Positions 56,827-64,000 of a stretch of 64,000 nt of DNA are shown piece by piece. The position numbers and the translations under genes are program-made. This stretch comes from Bacteroidales bacterium Phil12 (GTDB lineage Bacteria > Bacteroidota > Bacteroidia > Bacteroidales > P3): contig NWBO01000069.1 in assembly GCA_002633275.1 (NCBI GenBank), positions 16,954 through 80,953 on the forward strand, written 5' to 3'. Numbering within the stretch: the first letter of the stretch is position 1; the number at the start of each line of letters is the position of its first letter. The notes below the pieces were generated by a model. It did not search any database. It worked only from the letters and a program-made list of their open reading frames with translations, and was not told where the DNA came from.

Positions 56827-58011
56827 ATGGGAAGACCGAAGAAGACAACCAAGGCTAAAGAGCCTGTGCGCATCCGGGAGCGCAAACTCGCAAACGGCAA
56901 CAGGAGCCTCTATCTTGACATCTATTCAAAAGGTGTGCGCAAGGTGGAATCGCTTGGCGTGTATCTTGTCCCGGAGAACACGCCTCTTGACAAGATACAG
57001 AACGAACATGCGAGAAGCGTTGCCGAGAAGATAAAGTCCGAGCGCATTATCGCGCTGCAGAACTACGGCATAGCCAACCTTGACAAGGTGATGAAAGCCT
57101 CGATGCCTCTTCTCGCGTATCTTGAGAAATACGCCAGTGAGGGGAACGGACTGACCGAATCAACCATGAAAGGACGCAAGTTCATGCGGCGCAAGGTTGA
57201 GGAATACCTACGTTCAACCGGACGGCTCAACATATCTATGCTGGAGGTAGATTTGGATTTCTGCCGTGGCTTCATCAATTTCCTCCGTACGGCAAAGAAC
57301 AGGCGTCTGAAAAGCGAAGACAGGACAATAAGCAACTGCACGGGACTACAGACACAAGCCGTGCTTACAGCCGCGTTGAACACGGCACTGCGTGATGGTA
57401 TCATCGATCGCAACCCCATGACCTTGCTGACATCCAAGGAACGCTTCCATCAACAGGAAATCGCAAGGGTCTATCTCACCATCGACGAATTGAAAAGAAT
57501 GATGGCCACTCCCTGCGATGACGTGGAACTGAAAAAGGCGTTCCTGTTCGCCTGTTTTACGGGGCTGCGTCTCAGCGACATCCGCACGTTCACATGGGAC
57601 AAGGTGCTGACAACACCCAACGATTCCACCCGTTATATAAGGGTCAGGATGCTCAAGACACAGCAGGTAATCAATGTGCCGCTTTCCAAGGATGCCCTCG
57701 GCTACCTCCGTGAGACGGAAGACCACGACGAGCCAATCTTCCGTCTGTCAAGCGCTGTTTCCGTCATTGAGCAAAGACTGGCGGAATGGGCGAGGAAAGC
57801 CGGGGTGGAGAAACATGTCACTTTTCACGTGAGCCGGCACAGCTACGCTACGATGATGCTGACCATAGGAGTTGACATTTATACTGTGAGCAAGCTGCTC
57901 GGCCACAAGAACGTGGCGACCACACAGATATACGCTAAAATTATCGACCAGAAGAAGATAGATGCCGTCAACATGATGGACAGGTTCTTCGACAAAGACA
58001 GGCAGGCATGA
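56827..58011 (+). CDS. Tyrosine recombinase/integrase (first of a tandem pair)
   Basis: A 394-residue integrase. The N-terminal arm-binding part has RERKLANGNRSLYLDIYSKG. A core-binding domain follows (SAM-like helices at about 90-190). The catalytic domain shows TGLRLSDIRTF (first Arg), HVSRHSYATMML (HxxR box) and LLGHKNVATTQIYAKI (Tyr nucleophile in QIYAKI). It should integrate and excise the element. The downstream recombinase overlaps by four bases (ATGA), so both are made together. Tandem recombinases with a shared arm motif are common in Bacteroidales elements. Confidence 0.93.
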   Translation: MGRPKKTTKAKEPVRIRERKLANGNRSLYLDIYSKGVRKVESLGVYLVPENTPLDKIQNEHARSVAEKIKSERIIALQNYGIANLDKVMKASMPLLAYLEKYASEGNGLTESTMKGRKFMRRKVEEYLRSTGRLNISMLEVDLDFCRGFINFLRTAKNRRLKSEDRTISNCTGLQTQAVLTAALNTALRDGIIDRNPMTLLTSKERFHQQEIARVYLTIDELKRMMATPCDDVELKKAFLFACFTGLRLSDIRTFTWDKVLTTPNDSTRYIRVRMLKTQQVINVPLSKDALGYLRETEDHDEPIFRLSSAVSVIEQRLAEWARKAGVEKHVTFHVSRHSYATMMLTIGVDIYTVSKLLGHKNVATTQIYAKIIDQKKIDAVNMMDRFFDKDRQA

Positions 58012-59150
58012 AGATAGAGATAAGGACACGGGAGCTGAAGAACGGCAACAGGACAATATACCTTGACTATTATGACAAGGGCAAGAGGTGGTACGAATAT
58101 CCCAAACTGTACCTTGTCCCCGATTCCGCCCCGTATGCAAAGGAACAGAACAGGAACGCGATGGACAAAGCCGTCACCATCAGAGCCAGACGGCTGCTCG
58201 GCGAGACACCAGAAGAGGACGGCAACCTTTTGAAGGAGGCTGACAAAATTCTTGTCAGTACATGGATGGATGAATATGCCAAGGCCATACACGCAAACGC
58301 AGGACTTTCTTCCACATATCTCAAGCACTTCGACACCCTTATCCGCATGGTGAACGACTATCTCGCATACATCAAAAGTCCACGTCTGACGATGGACTGC
58401 ATAGACAGGGATTTCTATAGGGGATTCCTGCACTATATGACAGATGTCTATGAGTGCCGGACTTCCAACGGAAATACAAGAAGGCTGGCCAAATCAACCA
58501 TGCACCTGTTCCAGTTGAAGATGAACACGATGCTCAACCAGGCGGCAAGGGGCGGTGTTATCAAGTGTAACCCTTATCACCTGCTGTCAAGAGACGAGCG
58601 GATAAAGAAGCCGACAGACCAACGGGACTTCCTGACCCGTGAGGAACTGCACAGGCTGATGGAGGTTAAGACACAAAGCACCACGACCAAGATGGCATTC
58701 ATATTCTGCTGCTTCACCGGTCTGCGATACAGTGACTTGAAACAGTTGAAGTGGGGTAACATCGAGAAATCACAGTCCGGGATGATGATAAGGATAGAGG
58801 CGATGAAGAAGACGGAGAAGCCCGTGACCGTCCCTTTGGGTACTAATGCGATGGCATGGATGCCTGAGCGTGGTGACAAGACACTTGACGATTATGTCTT
58901 TGACATTGGCACATGCGGAGGTTGCAATGCCGCCTTGAAAACGATGGCGAAAAGAGCCGGGATAAACAAAAGGGTCTCCTTCCATACGAGCAGGCACTGT
59001 TTCGCAACGCTGACCCTCGCCGCCACGAATGACATCGCAACGGTAAGCCAACTGCTTGGGCATACCTCTGTAGCGACAACACAAATCTATGCGGAGGTGT
59101 TGATGGAGGACAAGATAGCCGCCGTAAATAAACTGAATGACATATTTTAA
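58008..59150 (+). CDS. Tyrosine recombinase/integrase (second of a tandem pair)
   Basis: A 380-residue paralogue of the preceding gene. The N-terminus RTRELKNGNRTIYLDYYDKG aligns with the first protein's GNRSLYLDIYSKG. Catalytic motifs: TGLRYSDLKQLKW, HTSRHCFATLTL and LLGHTSVATTQIYAEV. The four-base overlap (ATGA) implies translational coupling. The two enzymes may form a heteromeric recombinase, or each may act on one end. Not tested by sequence. Confidence 0.93.
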   Translation: MKIEIRTRELKNGNRTIYLDYYDKGKRWYEYPKLYLVPDSAPYAKEQNRNAMDKAVTIRARRLLGETPEEDGNLLKEADKILVSTWMDEYAKAIHANAGLSSTYLKHFDTLIRMVNDYLAYIKSPRLTMDCIDRDFYRGFLHYMTDVYECRTSNGNTRRLAKSTMHLFQLKMNTMLNQAARGGVIKCNPYHLLSRDERIKKPTDQRDFLTREELHRLMEVKTQSTTTKMAFIFCCFTGLRYSDLKQLKWGNIEKSQSGMMIRIEAMKKTEKPVTVPLGTNAMAWMPERGDKTLDDYVFDIGTCGGCNAALKTMAKRAGINKRVSFHTSRHCFATLTLAATNDIATVSQLLGHTSVATTQIYAEVLMEDKIAAVNKLNDIF

Positions 59151-59167
59151 TTTGACAAGACTCTTTT

Positions 59168-60100
59168 ATGAAACACCTTTCAGATAACTTTCTTACGATG
59201 CTTTTGCCGCTTACAATGGTAGCCGCAACCGCATTCAGCATTGTAGCCGTCATTGCTTTTCGTATGGAAGCAGCCACGGCTGGGTTTGTGTTTTTCACCC
59301 TCTCCACAATCGGGTGGATTGGTCTGATTGCAGAACTATTCCTTTTATATAGCATCATCATAGACAAGTGGTTTTCCAAAGACCGCTCCGCCCTGACCTC
59401 CTCGTGGTTTGTTCTTTCGCTGTTGCTCGCCTTTATATTTACTCCGGACAAACACATGGACTGGAGTACGTGTATCATCATGCTTTCACTTTTTGCCGTG
59501 GTTTTCCTTTTGCCCTGCATCATCGGAATGGCATACGGAAAACGGATAAAGTCATGGATGATACAAAGGTGGAATAAACTTATCCCCAAGAATCAGCAGA
59601 ACATGGATGGATTGATTGAGAAACAAATTGAAGCAGTAATCTCAGCATCCACTCCACCTTCCACAATGAAACAGGAAGATGAAATCAAGCACTACGATGC
59701 TCTTGTTTCCCAAGTGAAGCCGGAACTAATAATGAAGATGCCCGAAACCTTGCAGACCAATGATGCGTTGTTTTTGCTGGTACTGTTCCGAGAAGACGGT
59801 TATCTTGATACGGATTTCCAACCGCTGATGAAAAAGGAGGACGATGAAATCAACCAGACGCTCTACGCTTATATCGTCAATGCCCTGTGCGCAGCCCTCA
59901 AAATCAGGAAAGGCAAATGGGTTATCTTTGAAAAATTCTGGCCACTTAACAACGGCGCACAGTTGGCAAGCAACTTCAAAGCCGCCTCAAAAGATAATCC
60001 GTCAGAACATCAAAGGCATATTGCCAAACTCTTACGCAAGGCTACTCGCTTACGTCCGAAACTTGACACTTACGACCTTGAAGAGTTCAAAAAGATCTGA
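59168..60100 (+). CDS. Four-helix membrane protein of unknown function, recombinase-associated
   Basis: A 310-residue protein. Residues about 8-125 contain four hydrophobic segments (LLPLTMVAATAFSIVAVIAF, GFVFFTLSTIGWIGLIAEL, SWFVLSLLLAFIFT, MLSLFAVVFLLPCIIGMAYG). The rest is a soluble domain (LIEKQIEAVISASTPPS, NDALFLLVLFREDGYLDTDF, LRKATRLRPKLDTYDLEEF). It begins 17 bases after the second recombinase and ends before a terminator, so it is in the same transcript. I do not recognise a family. It might be a cargo or surface-exclusion-type gene; that is speculation. Confidence 0.7.
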   Translation: MKHLSDNFLTMLLPLTMVAATAFSIVAVIAFRMEAATAGFVFFTLSTIGWIGLIAELFLLYSIIIDKWFSKDRSALTSSWFVLSLLLAFIFTPDKHMDWSTCIIMLSLFAVVFLLPCIIGMAYGKRIKSWMIQRWNKLIPKNQQNMDGLIEKQIEAVISASTPPSTMKQEDEIKHYDALVSQVKPELIMKMPETLQTNDALFLLVLFREDGYLDTDFQPLMKKEDDEINQTLYAYIVNALCAALKIRKGKWVIFEKFWPLNNGAQLASNFKAASKDNPSEHQRHIAKLLRKATRLRPKLDTYDLEEFKKI

Positions 60101-60131
60101 CCGACTTTAATTCCAAAATACATTTTCTTGT

Positions 60132-60164
60132 TCCCGTCCTCCTAATCCGATGGCGGGATTTTTT
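60132..60164 (+). terminator. Terminator after the membrane-protein gene
   Basis: TCCCG (60132-60136) pairs with CGGGA (60154-60158), followed by T6. The loop is large but the T-run is clear. Confidence 0.65.
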
Positions 60165-60349
60165 ATGTCCGTCCGTGAACAAGACTGTTTCTTTCGGCTA
60201 CTATCCGTTGCTTTGTGTGATAATCTGGGATTATAGAGGGTTTAGAGTTCCTTTATAGCTCGTTTTTACCTCATTTATATTTGCGTTTATAATTCGTAAA
60301 ACACTCTGTTTGTGTCATTTATACTGACGGTTTAGAGACAAATCCGCCA

Positions 60350-60357
60350 TACCTTTG
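60350..60357 (+). promoter_or_regulatory. -7 box of the excisionase-like gene
   Basis: TACCTTTG followed by CAC, 54 bases before the ATG at 60411. No -33 TTG at 19 bases. Confidence 0.5.
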
Positions 60358-60410
60358 CACTGTCGCCATGACAAAGGCGTAACAGAATATTCATCAAATA
60401 ATATACGCAC

Positions 60411-60644
60411 ATGACAGAGCAAAGAAAACTTTTAAGTACCAGGGAGGCGGCCGAGTATTGCGGCTTCAAGCTCTCCTACTTCCGCAAGCTGATGATGCGC
60501 CGGGCTATCCCGATGTACAAGCCGACGGGCAAACTATGCTTCTTCAAGAAAGAGGATTTGGACGCTTTCCTCACGGGTGTCCGTATCTCCTCACAGGAGG
60601 AAATCACCGAGGAAGCCAGCCGCTATCTGGCAGGACGGAAGTAA
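60411..60644 (+). CDS. Excisionase-like (MerR-type HTH) protein
   Basis: A 77-residue winged-helix protein: LLSTREAAEYCGFKLSYFRK, then MYKPTGKLCFFKKEDLDAFL. This is the Xis/MerR-like fold used as a recombination directionality factor or by small element regulators. It has its own promoter and sits between the recombinases and the mobilization genes, the usual place for an excision helper. Confidence 0.82.
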   Translation: MTEQRKLLSTREAAEYCGFKLSYFRKLMMRRAIPMYKPTGKLCFFKKEDLDAFLTGVRISSQEEITEEASRYLAGRK

Positions 60645-60681
60645 ACAACCTTTTTTATTTACATCAAAAAGCAAATGTAGT

Positions 60682-61182
60682 ATGGAACAGAACAGGAACA
60701 TGGAACAGGGCGGCACAGCCGCAGCCGTTCCGGCAGAAAAGAAGAACGAGAACCGTAAACGTGAAGTAAGCGGTAAGGACGCACAAATCATCCGCGCATT
60801 CTTAGAGAGTGTTGGCATCTACGAGGCAGACGCTTTACGGGTGAGTATTGTTATCGCAGGCGGCAAAGTGTCGGCAGACAACATTTCCGCAGATGACCGT
60901 CTTGCGCTCAACCGCTATCTCAACAGCAGTACGGACAACGACCGACTGACAGCGGAGAATGCGCAGGGACATCGTTTGAACCGTGCGTTTGGATTGATGG
61001 AACGTGTGGCGGAATTTTGCGACAAGCAGCAGCTGGTGACGGTAAATAAGACATTGCTTTCCATTGCGGTTAACGCAGAGGATATCAATCATGCCGTATC
61101 AAGTCTTGCCAAACGTCCGGTATCCGTACAACAGCCACAAGGAAATTCTGGAAATAACGGAGCAAACGGAACAGGCAAGTAA
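60682..61182 (+). CDS. Mobile-element protein of unknown function
   Basis: A 166-residue protein from the ATG at 60682; a longer open frame back to 60577 overlaps the excisionase gene and is not preferred. The start is Gln/Asn-rich (MEQNRNMEQGGTAAAVPAEK), the middle is helical (AQIIRAFLESVGIYEADALR, DNDRLTAENAQGHRLNRAF), and the tail is low-complexity (QGNSGNNGANGTGK). No motif is recognised. It is 37 bases after the excisionase-like gene. Similar proteins sit upstream of relaxases in Bacteroides elements to my recollection. Confidence 0.6.
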   Translation: MEQNRNMEQGGTAAAVPAEKKNENRKREVSGKDAQIIRAFLESVGIYEADALRVSIVIAGGKVSADNISADDRLALNRYLNSSTDNDRLTAENAQGHRLNRAFGLMERVAEFCDKQQLVTVNKTLLSIAVNAEDINHAVSSLAKRPVSVQQPQGNSGNNGANGTGK

Positions 61183-61436
61183 CCTGCGCAAAGGGTGAAA
61201 AGGTTCTCGGCTTACATTTATACGACCTCTTTTCTTCTTCCCTTCTTTCAGAACAAGAACAATTTGAAGTTTGATATATCAATAGCGTTTACCTTTTTCA
61301 GCCGATACACAATTATGGGAAGATGAAGCCGTGCAGGGGACAACGAGAAAGCAGACAGGTATTTCCATACCAATTCCTGCACGACTTCATTCTTTTTCAA
61401 GCAACAGTAATATCACATTTATAAAGACAAGATTCA

Positions 61437-61871
61437 ATGAACAAGGAAACATACAGATTCATGTCCCCGGCAGGTGTCGCGTCCCTGTCATTAGTTTTTT
61501 CTCACAAGGCATTGCAATGGCTGTGCGGAACAACGAGGGATGATGACGGCAGGGAAACAGGCAACTTTACGCTGTTTGGCGACCTATTAGCGAGAATGGT
61601 ACTTATAGCCGGAGAGAGCAAGGGCTTCCGAAGACCGCTCATGCTTTTCGCTGGTCAGGCGCAGTATTCCGAAGAACAGCTTTCCGCGCAATGGAATATA
61701 GGCAGGAAGCGCATACGCAACCTGTTGGACGCACTCACGGACATGGGGCTTATCGATACTTACCGTTCAAGAGTGGCATCCGTGATGACCTTCCCGTGCG
61801 TCCGTGGGTGGACAACAGCTAATGACAGCCACACAGACAATACATTTTTCCATGAACAGAGGGAAGAATAA
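61437..61871 (+). CDS. Winged-helix-like mobile-element protein
   Basis: A 144-residue protein. The first part reads MNKETYRFMSPAGVASLSLV. The middle segment QYSEEQLSAQWNIGRKRIRN and LLDALTDMGLIDTYRSRVAS has the pattern of a winged-helix DNA-binding domain. It could be a replication-initiation or mobilization-control protein; I cannot decide. It has no close partner upstream, and the 250 bases before it show nothing recognisable. Confidence 0.6.
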   Translation: MNKETYRFMSPAGVASLSLVFSHKALQWLCGTTRDDDGRETGNFTLFGDLLARMVLIAGESKGFRRPLMLFAGQAQYSEEQLSAQWNIGRKRIRNLLDALTDMGLIDTYRSRVASVMTFPCVRGWTTANDSHTDNTFFHEQREE

Positions 61872-62177
61872 GAGTCGAATGACAGACGGGAAAACAGCCG
61901 AGCCGACGATGACAGGGCAAACAACGCCCTTCCTGTCGTTCCGTAGTCCGGCAATAAGCGGCATCCGTCCCGTACAGGAAGTGACAGACGGACGGGAGGA
62001 GTGGCATGGAGCGATAGCGTTGAGTTGCGAGATATGCCGAGGTATTACCGCCTTCGGACGGTATTACCACGACGCTCTCGCAACGGTTCGACAAACCGTT
62101 GTCCCAGCTGCTCGCAGGCTCGCACCTTCCCTTTTTTAGATACCGTTTCACTACAATTTCAAGGACACCGGTTATAT
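61872..62177. other. Interval before the mobilization genes
   Basis: About 300 bases. An open frame continues through it (from 61804 or 61880 to 62139) but its sequence is not family-like, and it runs through the hairpins proposed as oriT. I treat it as non-coding. Confidence 0.45.
62041..62101 (+). other. Candidate origin of transfer (oriT)
   Basis: Immediately upstream of the mobilization genes: a direct repeat GGTATTACC (62041-62049 and 62060-62068) enclosing a TACCG...CGGTA hairpin, then an inverted repeat CAACGGTT-CGACA-AACCGTTG (62081-62101). Inverted repeats beside the nick site next to mob genes are the usual oriT layout. The nick site is not identified. Confidence 0.45.
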
Positions 62178-62633
62178 ATGGAACACGAAGATACTTTAAT
62201 ACAGGAGAATCCTGAATCCGGGCAGGAAAAGCCCACCCCAAAACGCGACAAGGTGGTGGTCACCAAGGTCACGGAACAGGAGCTTTCACAGATTAAAAGC
62301 ACCGCCGGGCAGTGCGGCATGACACGCAGCGACTTCATACGGGCAAGAGCACTCAATTACAGACCCAGGCAGCGGCTTTCGGTTACGGAGATGGACGGTC
62401 TGAGGCAGCTTGCGGCTTGCAGAACGGACATGGTGAACTTCGCCAACGCCCTGCACGGATTGAATGATGACGAGAAGGTGCGCCTTTTCCGCCATCAGCC
62501 CACCATGCTCGAATGGTACGAGAAAGTGGCGCAAGTGACAGACCATGTCACCGATTTCTTGCAGTCCGCACAGAAGGCGAACAGCTATCCGGCAGGGACA
62601 ACGGACGGAGAGACAGAGGAGGATGCCGTATGA
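62178..62633 (+). CDS. Ribbon-helix-helix mobilization accessory protein (MobA-like)
   Basis: A 151-residue protein. After a disordered charged start (PESGQEKPTPKRDKVVVTKV) comes TEQELSQIKSTAGQCGMTRS followed by DFIRARALNY, the ribbon-helix-helix region of NikA/MobC-type proteins that bind oriT and recruit the relaxase. The helical end (MVNFANALHGLNDDEKVRLF) completes the family pattern. It overlaps the relaxase start by four bases (ATGA). The ATG at 62178 follows the candidate oriT. Confidence 0.85.
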   Translation: MEHEDTLIQENPESGQEKPTPKRDKVVVTKVTEQELSQIKSTAGQCGMTRSDFIRARALNYRPRQRLSVTEMDGLRQLAACRTDMVNFANALHGLNDDEKVRLFRHQPTMLEWYEKVAQVTDHVTDFLQSAQKANSYPAGTTDGETEEDAV

Positions 62634-63879
62634 TAGCCAAGGCAAAATCCATTAGTCACGGCATCAGGGCGATGCTGTACGTGTCGGGGGAATCGAGGAA
62701 CAAGAAACATCCCGAAAAGATAACGCGCATCTGCGACAACTTCATGCCGCAGGGCATGGACGCTTCGGGCATCTGGACGGAAATGAAGTTTGTCACCATG
62801 GACCGCCCGGACATCAAGAACAACGTCATCCGCTTGGAGATAAGTCCGGCAATGGAGCATACCGAAGATTTTACGGTCAAGGATTGGCAACAACTATGGA
62901 ACGACTTCGCGGCGGCTTTCGACAATCAGGAAGTTCTGAATGAAGACGGCGAGGTCATTTCCGTACCGACCAACATATCGGGCAGCAAGTCCAGTGTGTG
63001 GCTGCACAGGGAATCTGACAGCGGCATACCTCACCTCCATGCCATCGTTTGCCGGATAGACGAAAACGGGAACATCAACAACGACCATGCCATCCACATC
63101 CGCGCACATCGGGCGGCTGAACAGGTTGCCCGGCAAAGGGGATGGATAACTGCCAAACACATACATGAAAGCCGTATTCCGCAAGTCAGTGAGGACTGTA
63201 TAGAGGCTTTGCGTGAACTGGATGAATGGTCTTGGGAGGGCTATGCGGAGAAACTTGCTGCCAAAAGCTACGAACTGCATCTGCGCAAGGATAAGAAAGA
63301 CGTGATACGCGGTTATGTGCTTCATCAAGGTTCAAGGGCTCGGAACTTGGAAAGGGGCGCAACCTGACCGCATCCCGTATCGAGCGGACTTGGGAGAAAC
63401 TGCATCCCGAACAGACCAAACAGGAAAGTCCGACACCGAAACAGCCTGTTATAACGGCACCGAAGCCGTCTGTTCACAATGAAGCCGGGCAAAAGCCACA
63501 GACCGATGCAGAACGGAATAATCCGGTTTATGAGTATTACACGGAGTGGCAGCCCGACCGCCTGCGCACGGAGTTTGAGCATGACGGAAAGAACTACAAC
63601 CGCTATATCCCCGAAAAGGTGCTTGACTGTCTGAATGACGAGTTCGATTTCCGGGAGCTGGCCAACTGGCAGGCTTTGCAGAATCTGGCGATTTACTTTT
63701 TTACGCTTGTCGCTTCTCCTTACGGGGAGGTTTCCGGCGGCGGTGGAGGCGGCTCGCAGTCCGACCTCAAATGGGGACGCGACCCGGAAGAGGACGAGAT
63801 CGACTTCATGCGTCGTTGTGCGCGAGAGGCTTCGCACAGGCTCGGCCTGCAAAAGAAATCAGGAATGAAACGTAAATGA
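62630..63879 (+). pseudogene. Relaxase (MobB-like) gene with a one-base frameshift
   Basis: From ATG 62630 the frame encodes a relaxase N-terminus: MIAKAKSISHGIRAMLYVSG, MKFVTMDRPDIKNNVIRLEI, and the histidine motif GIPHLHAIVCRID. It stops at 63367 after SRARNLERGAT. In the next frame the protein continues without a stop as NLTASRIERTWEKLHPEQ to GLQKKSGMKRK at 63879. One missing G near 63349 (TTGGAAAGG, expected TTGGGAAAGG) would give RNLGKGRNLTASRIE. The first 245 residues hold the nicking domain, so partial function is possible. It may also be a sequencing or assembly error. Confidence 0.8.
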
Positions 63880-63902
63880 CAAACCAATAAACATCAGTGA
63901 CA

Positions 63903-64000
63903 ATGAGACAACCCGATACGTCAGCTCTACGGGAGCGGCTTGCCAATTATACACCCGAACAGGAATTGGAAGAGGACAAGCAGGAACTGGAAAAACTGCT
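63903..64000 (+). CDS. Partial gene cut by the window edge
   Basis: An ATG at 63903 opens a frame to the edge, MRQPDTSALRERLANYTPEQ then ELEEDKQELEKLL. It is helical and charged. It follows the relaxase gene by 23 bases on the same strand and so belongs to the mobilization cluster. There is too little to name it. Confidence 0.5.
   Translation, partial: MRQPDTSALRERLANYTPEQELEEDKQELEKL

Larger units (their letters stand above)
60101..60410. other. Gap between the recombinase operon and the excisionase gene
   Basis: About 310 bases with one terminator and one -7 box, both listed. Nothing else is supported. Confidence 0.6.
56585..64000 (+). mobile_element. Mobilizable element with tandem recombinases (right end beyond the window)
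   Basis: From the break in the coupling-protein gene to the window edge all genes lie on the plus strand and are GC-richer than the core: two tyrosine recombinases, a membrane protein, an excisionase-like protein, two unknowns, a candidate oriT, an RHH mobilization protein, a relaxase and a partial gene. This is the layout of Bacteroides mobilizable elements. The left boundary near 56585 is inferred from the truncated gene; no att repeat could be confirmed. Confidence 0.65.

Noticed and set aside
61804..62139. A 111-residue open frame before the mobilization genes
   Set aside because: It overlaps the end of the winged-helix gene and runs through the oriT-like hairpins; the sequence is not protein-like.

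Overview
The window comes from an anaerobic member of the Bacteroidetes, most likely Bacteroidales. Promoters follow the Bacteroidetes pattern (TTG, 19 bases, TAnnTTTG). The genes include an S46 dipeptidyl-peptidase, a secreted SGNH protein with a type IX secretion tail, the Bacteroidetes-type GlmU-like protein and HydF of [FeFe]-hydrogenase maturation. Species cannot be named from the sequence alone.

Region 1 (1 to about 30.4 kb) is AT-rich, intact core chromosome: partial hydF, glmU-like, lon, a RibD-type reductase, a membrane-anchored UvrD-like helicase, groES-groEL, secG, rpmH, rlmD, two small exported proteins, an HhH protein, pgi, an SGNH hydrolase, a flippase-like protein with an MscS channel, a DPP7-FKBP-phosphopantetheinyl transferase cluster, a holin-like membrane protein, panC, formiminotransferase-cyclodeaminase and a hypoxanthine/uracil-type DNA glycosylase. 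Most intergenic gaps hold clear intrinsic terminators and promoters. A 24-base interspersed repeat and a large folded leader are the unexplained parts.

Region 2 (about 30.4-33.9 kb) is the remnant edge of a Bacteroides-type conjugative element: an array of GGGACAAA sites, four small accessory genes, a gene-free stretch and an ssb gene with an internal stop.

Region 3 (33.98-54.98 kb) is the most interesting part. Fifteen genes on the minus strand lie so close together, often overlapping by 4 to 17 bases, that they look like one 21-kb defence operon. In transcription order it encodes an XRE regulator, a SNF2-type helicase with a possible PLD-like N-terminus, an Abi_C-like protein, DUF4391, a HEPN-like protein, type III Mod, RhuM, type III Res, a KAP-family membrane NTPase, an SF1 helicase-nuclease, a zinc-ribbon protein, an alcohol-dehydrogenase-like protein, a radical SAM protein, a small Cys-rich protein and a HIRAN protein. 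Six of these carry one nonsense or single-base frameshift each, whereas the core region shows at most one doubtful case.

Region 4 (55.2-56.6 kb) is a 5'-truncated TraG/VirD4-type coupling protein. Region 5 (56.6-64 kb) is a GC-richer, plus-strand mobilizable element that appears to interrupt it. It carries two tandem tyrosine recombinases, a membrane protein, an excisionase-like protein, two proteins of unknown function, a candidate oriT, a ribbon-helix-helix mobilization protein and a frameshifted relaxase, and it runs off the right edge. Regions 2 to 5 together form a layered mobile island in which a defence operon sits beside conjugation genes. I found no tRNA, rRNA, CRISPR array or intact insertion sequence.
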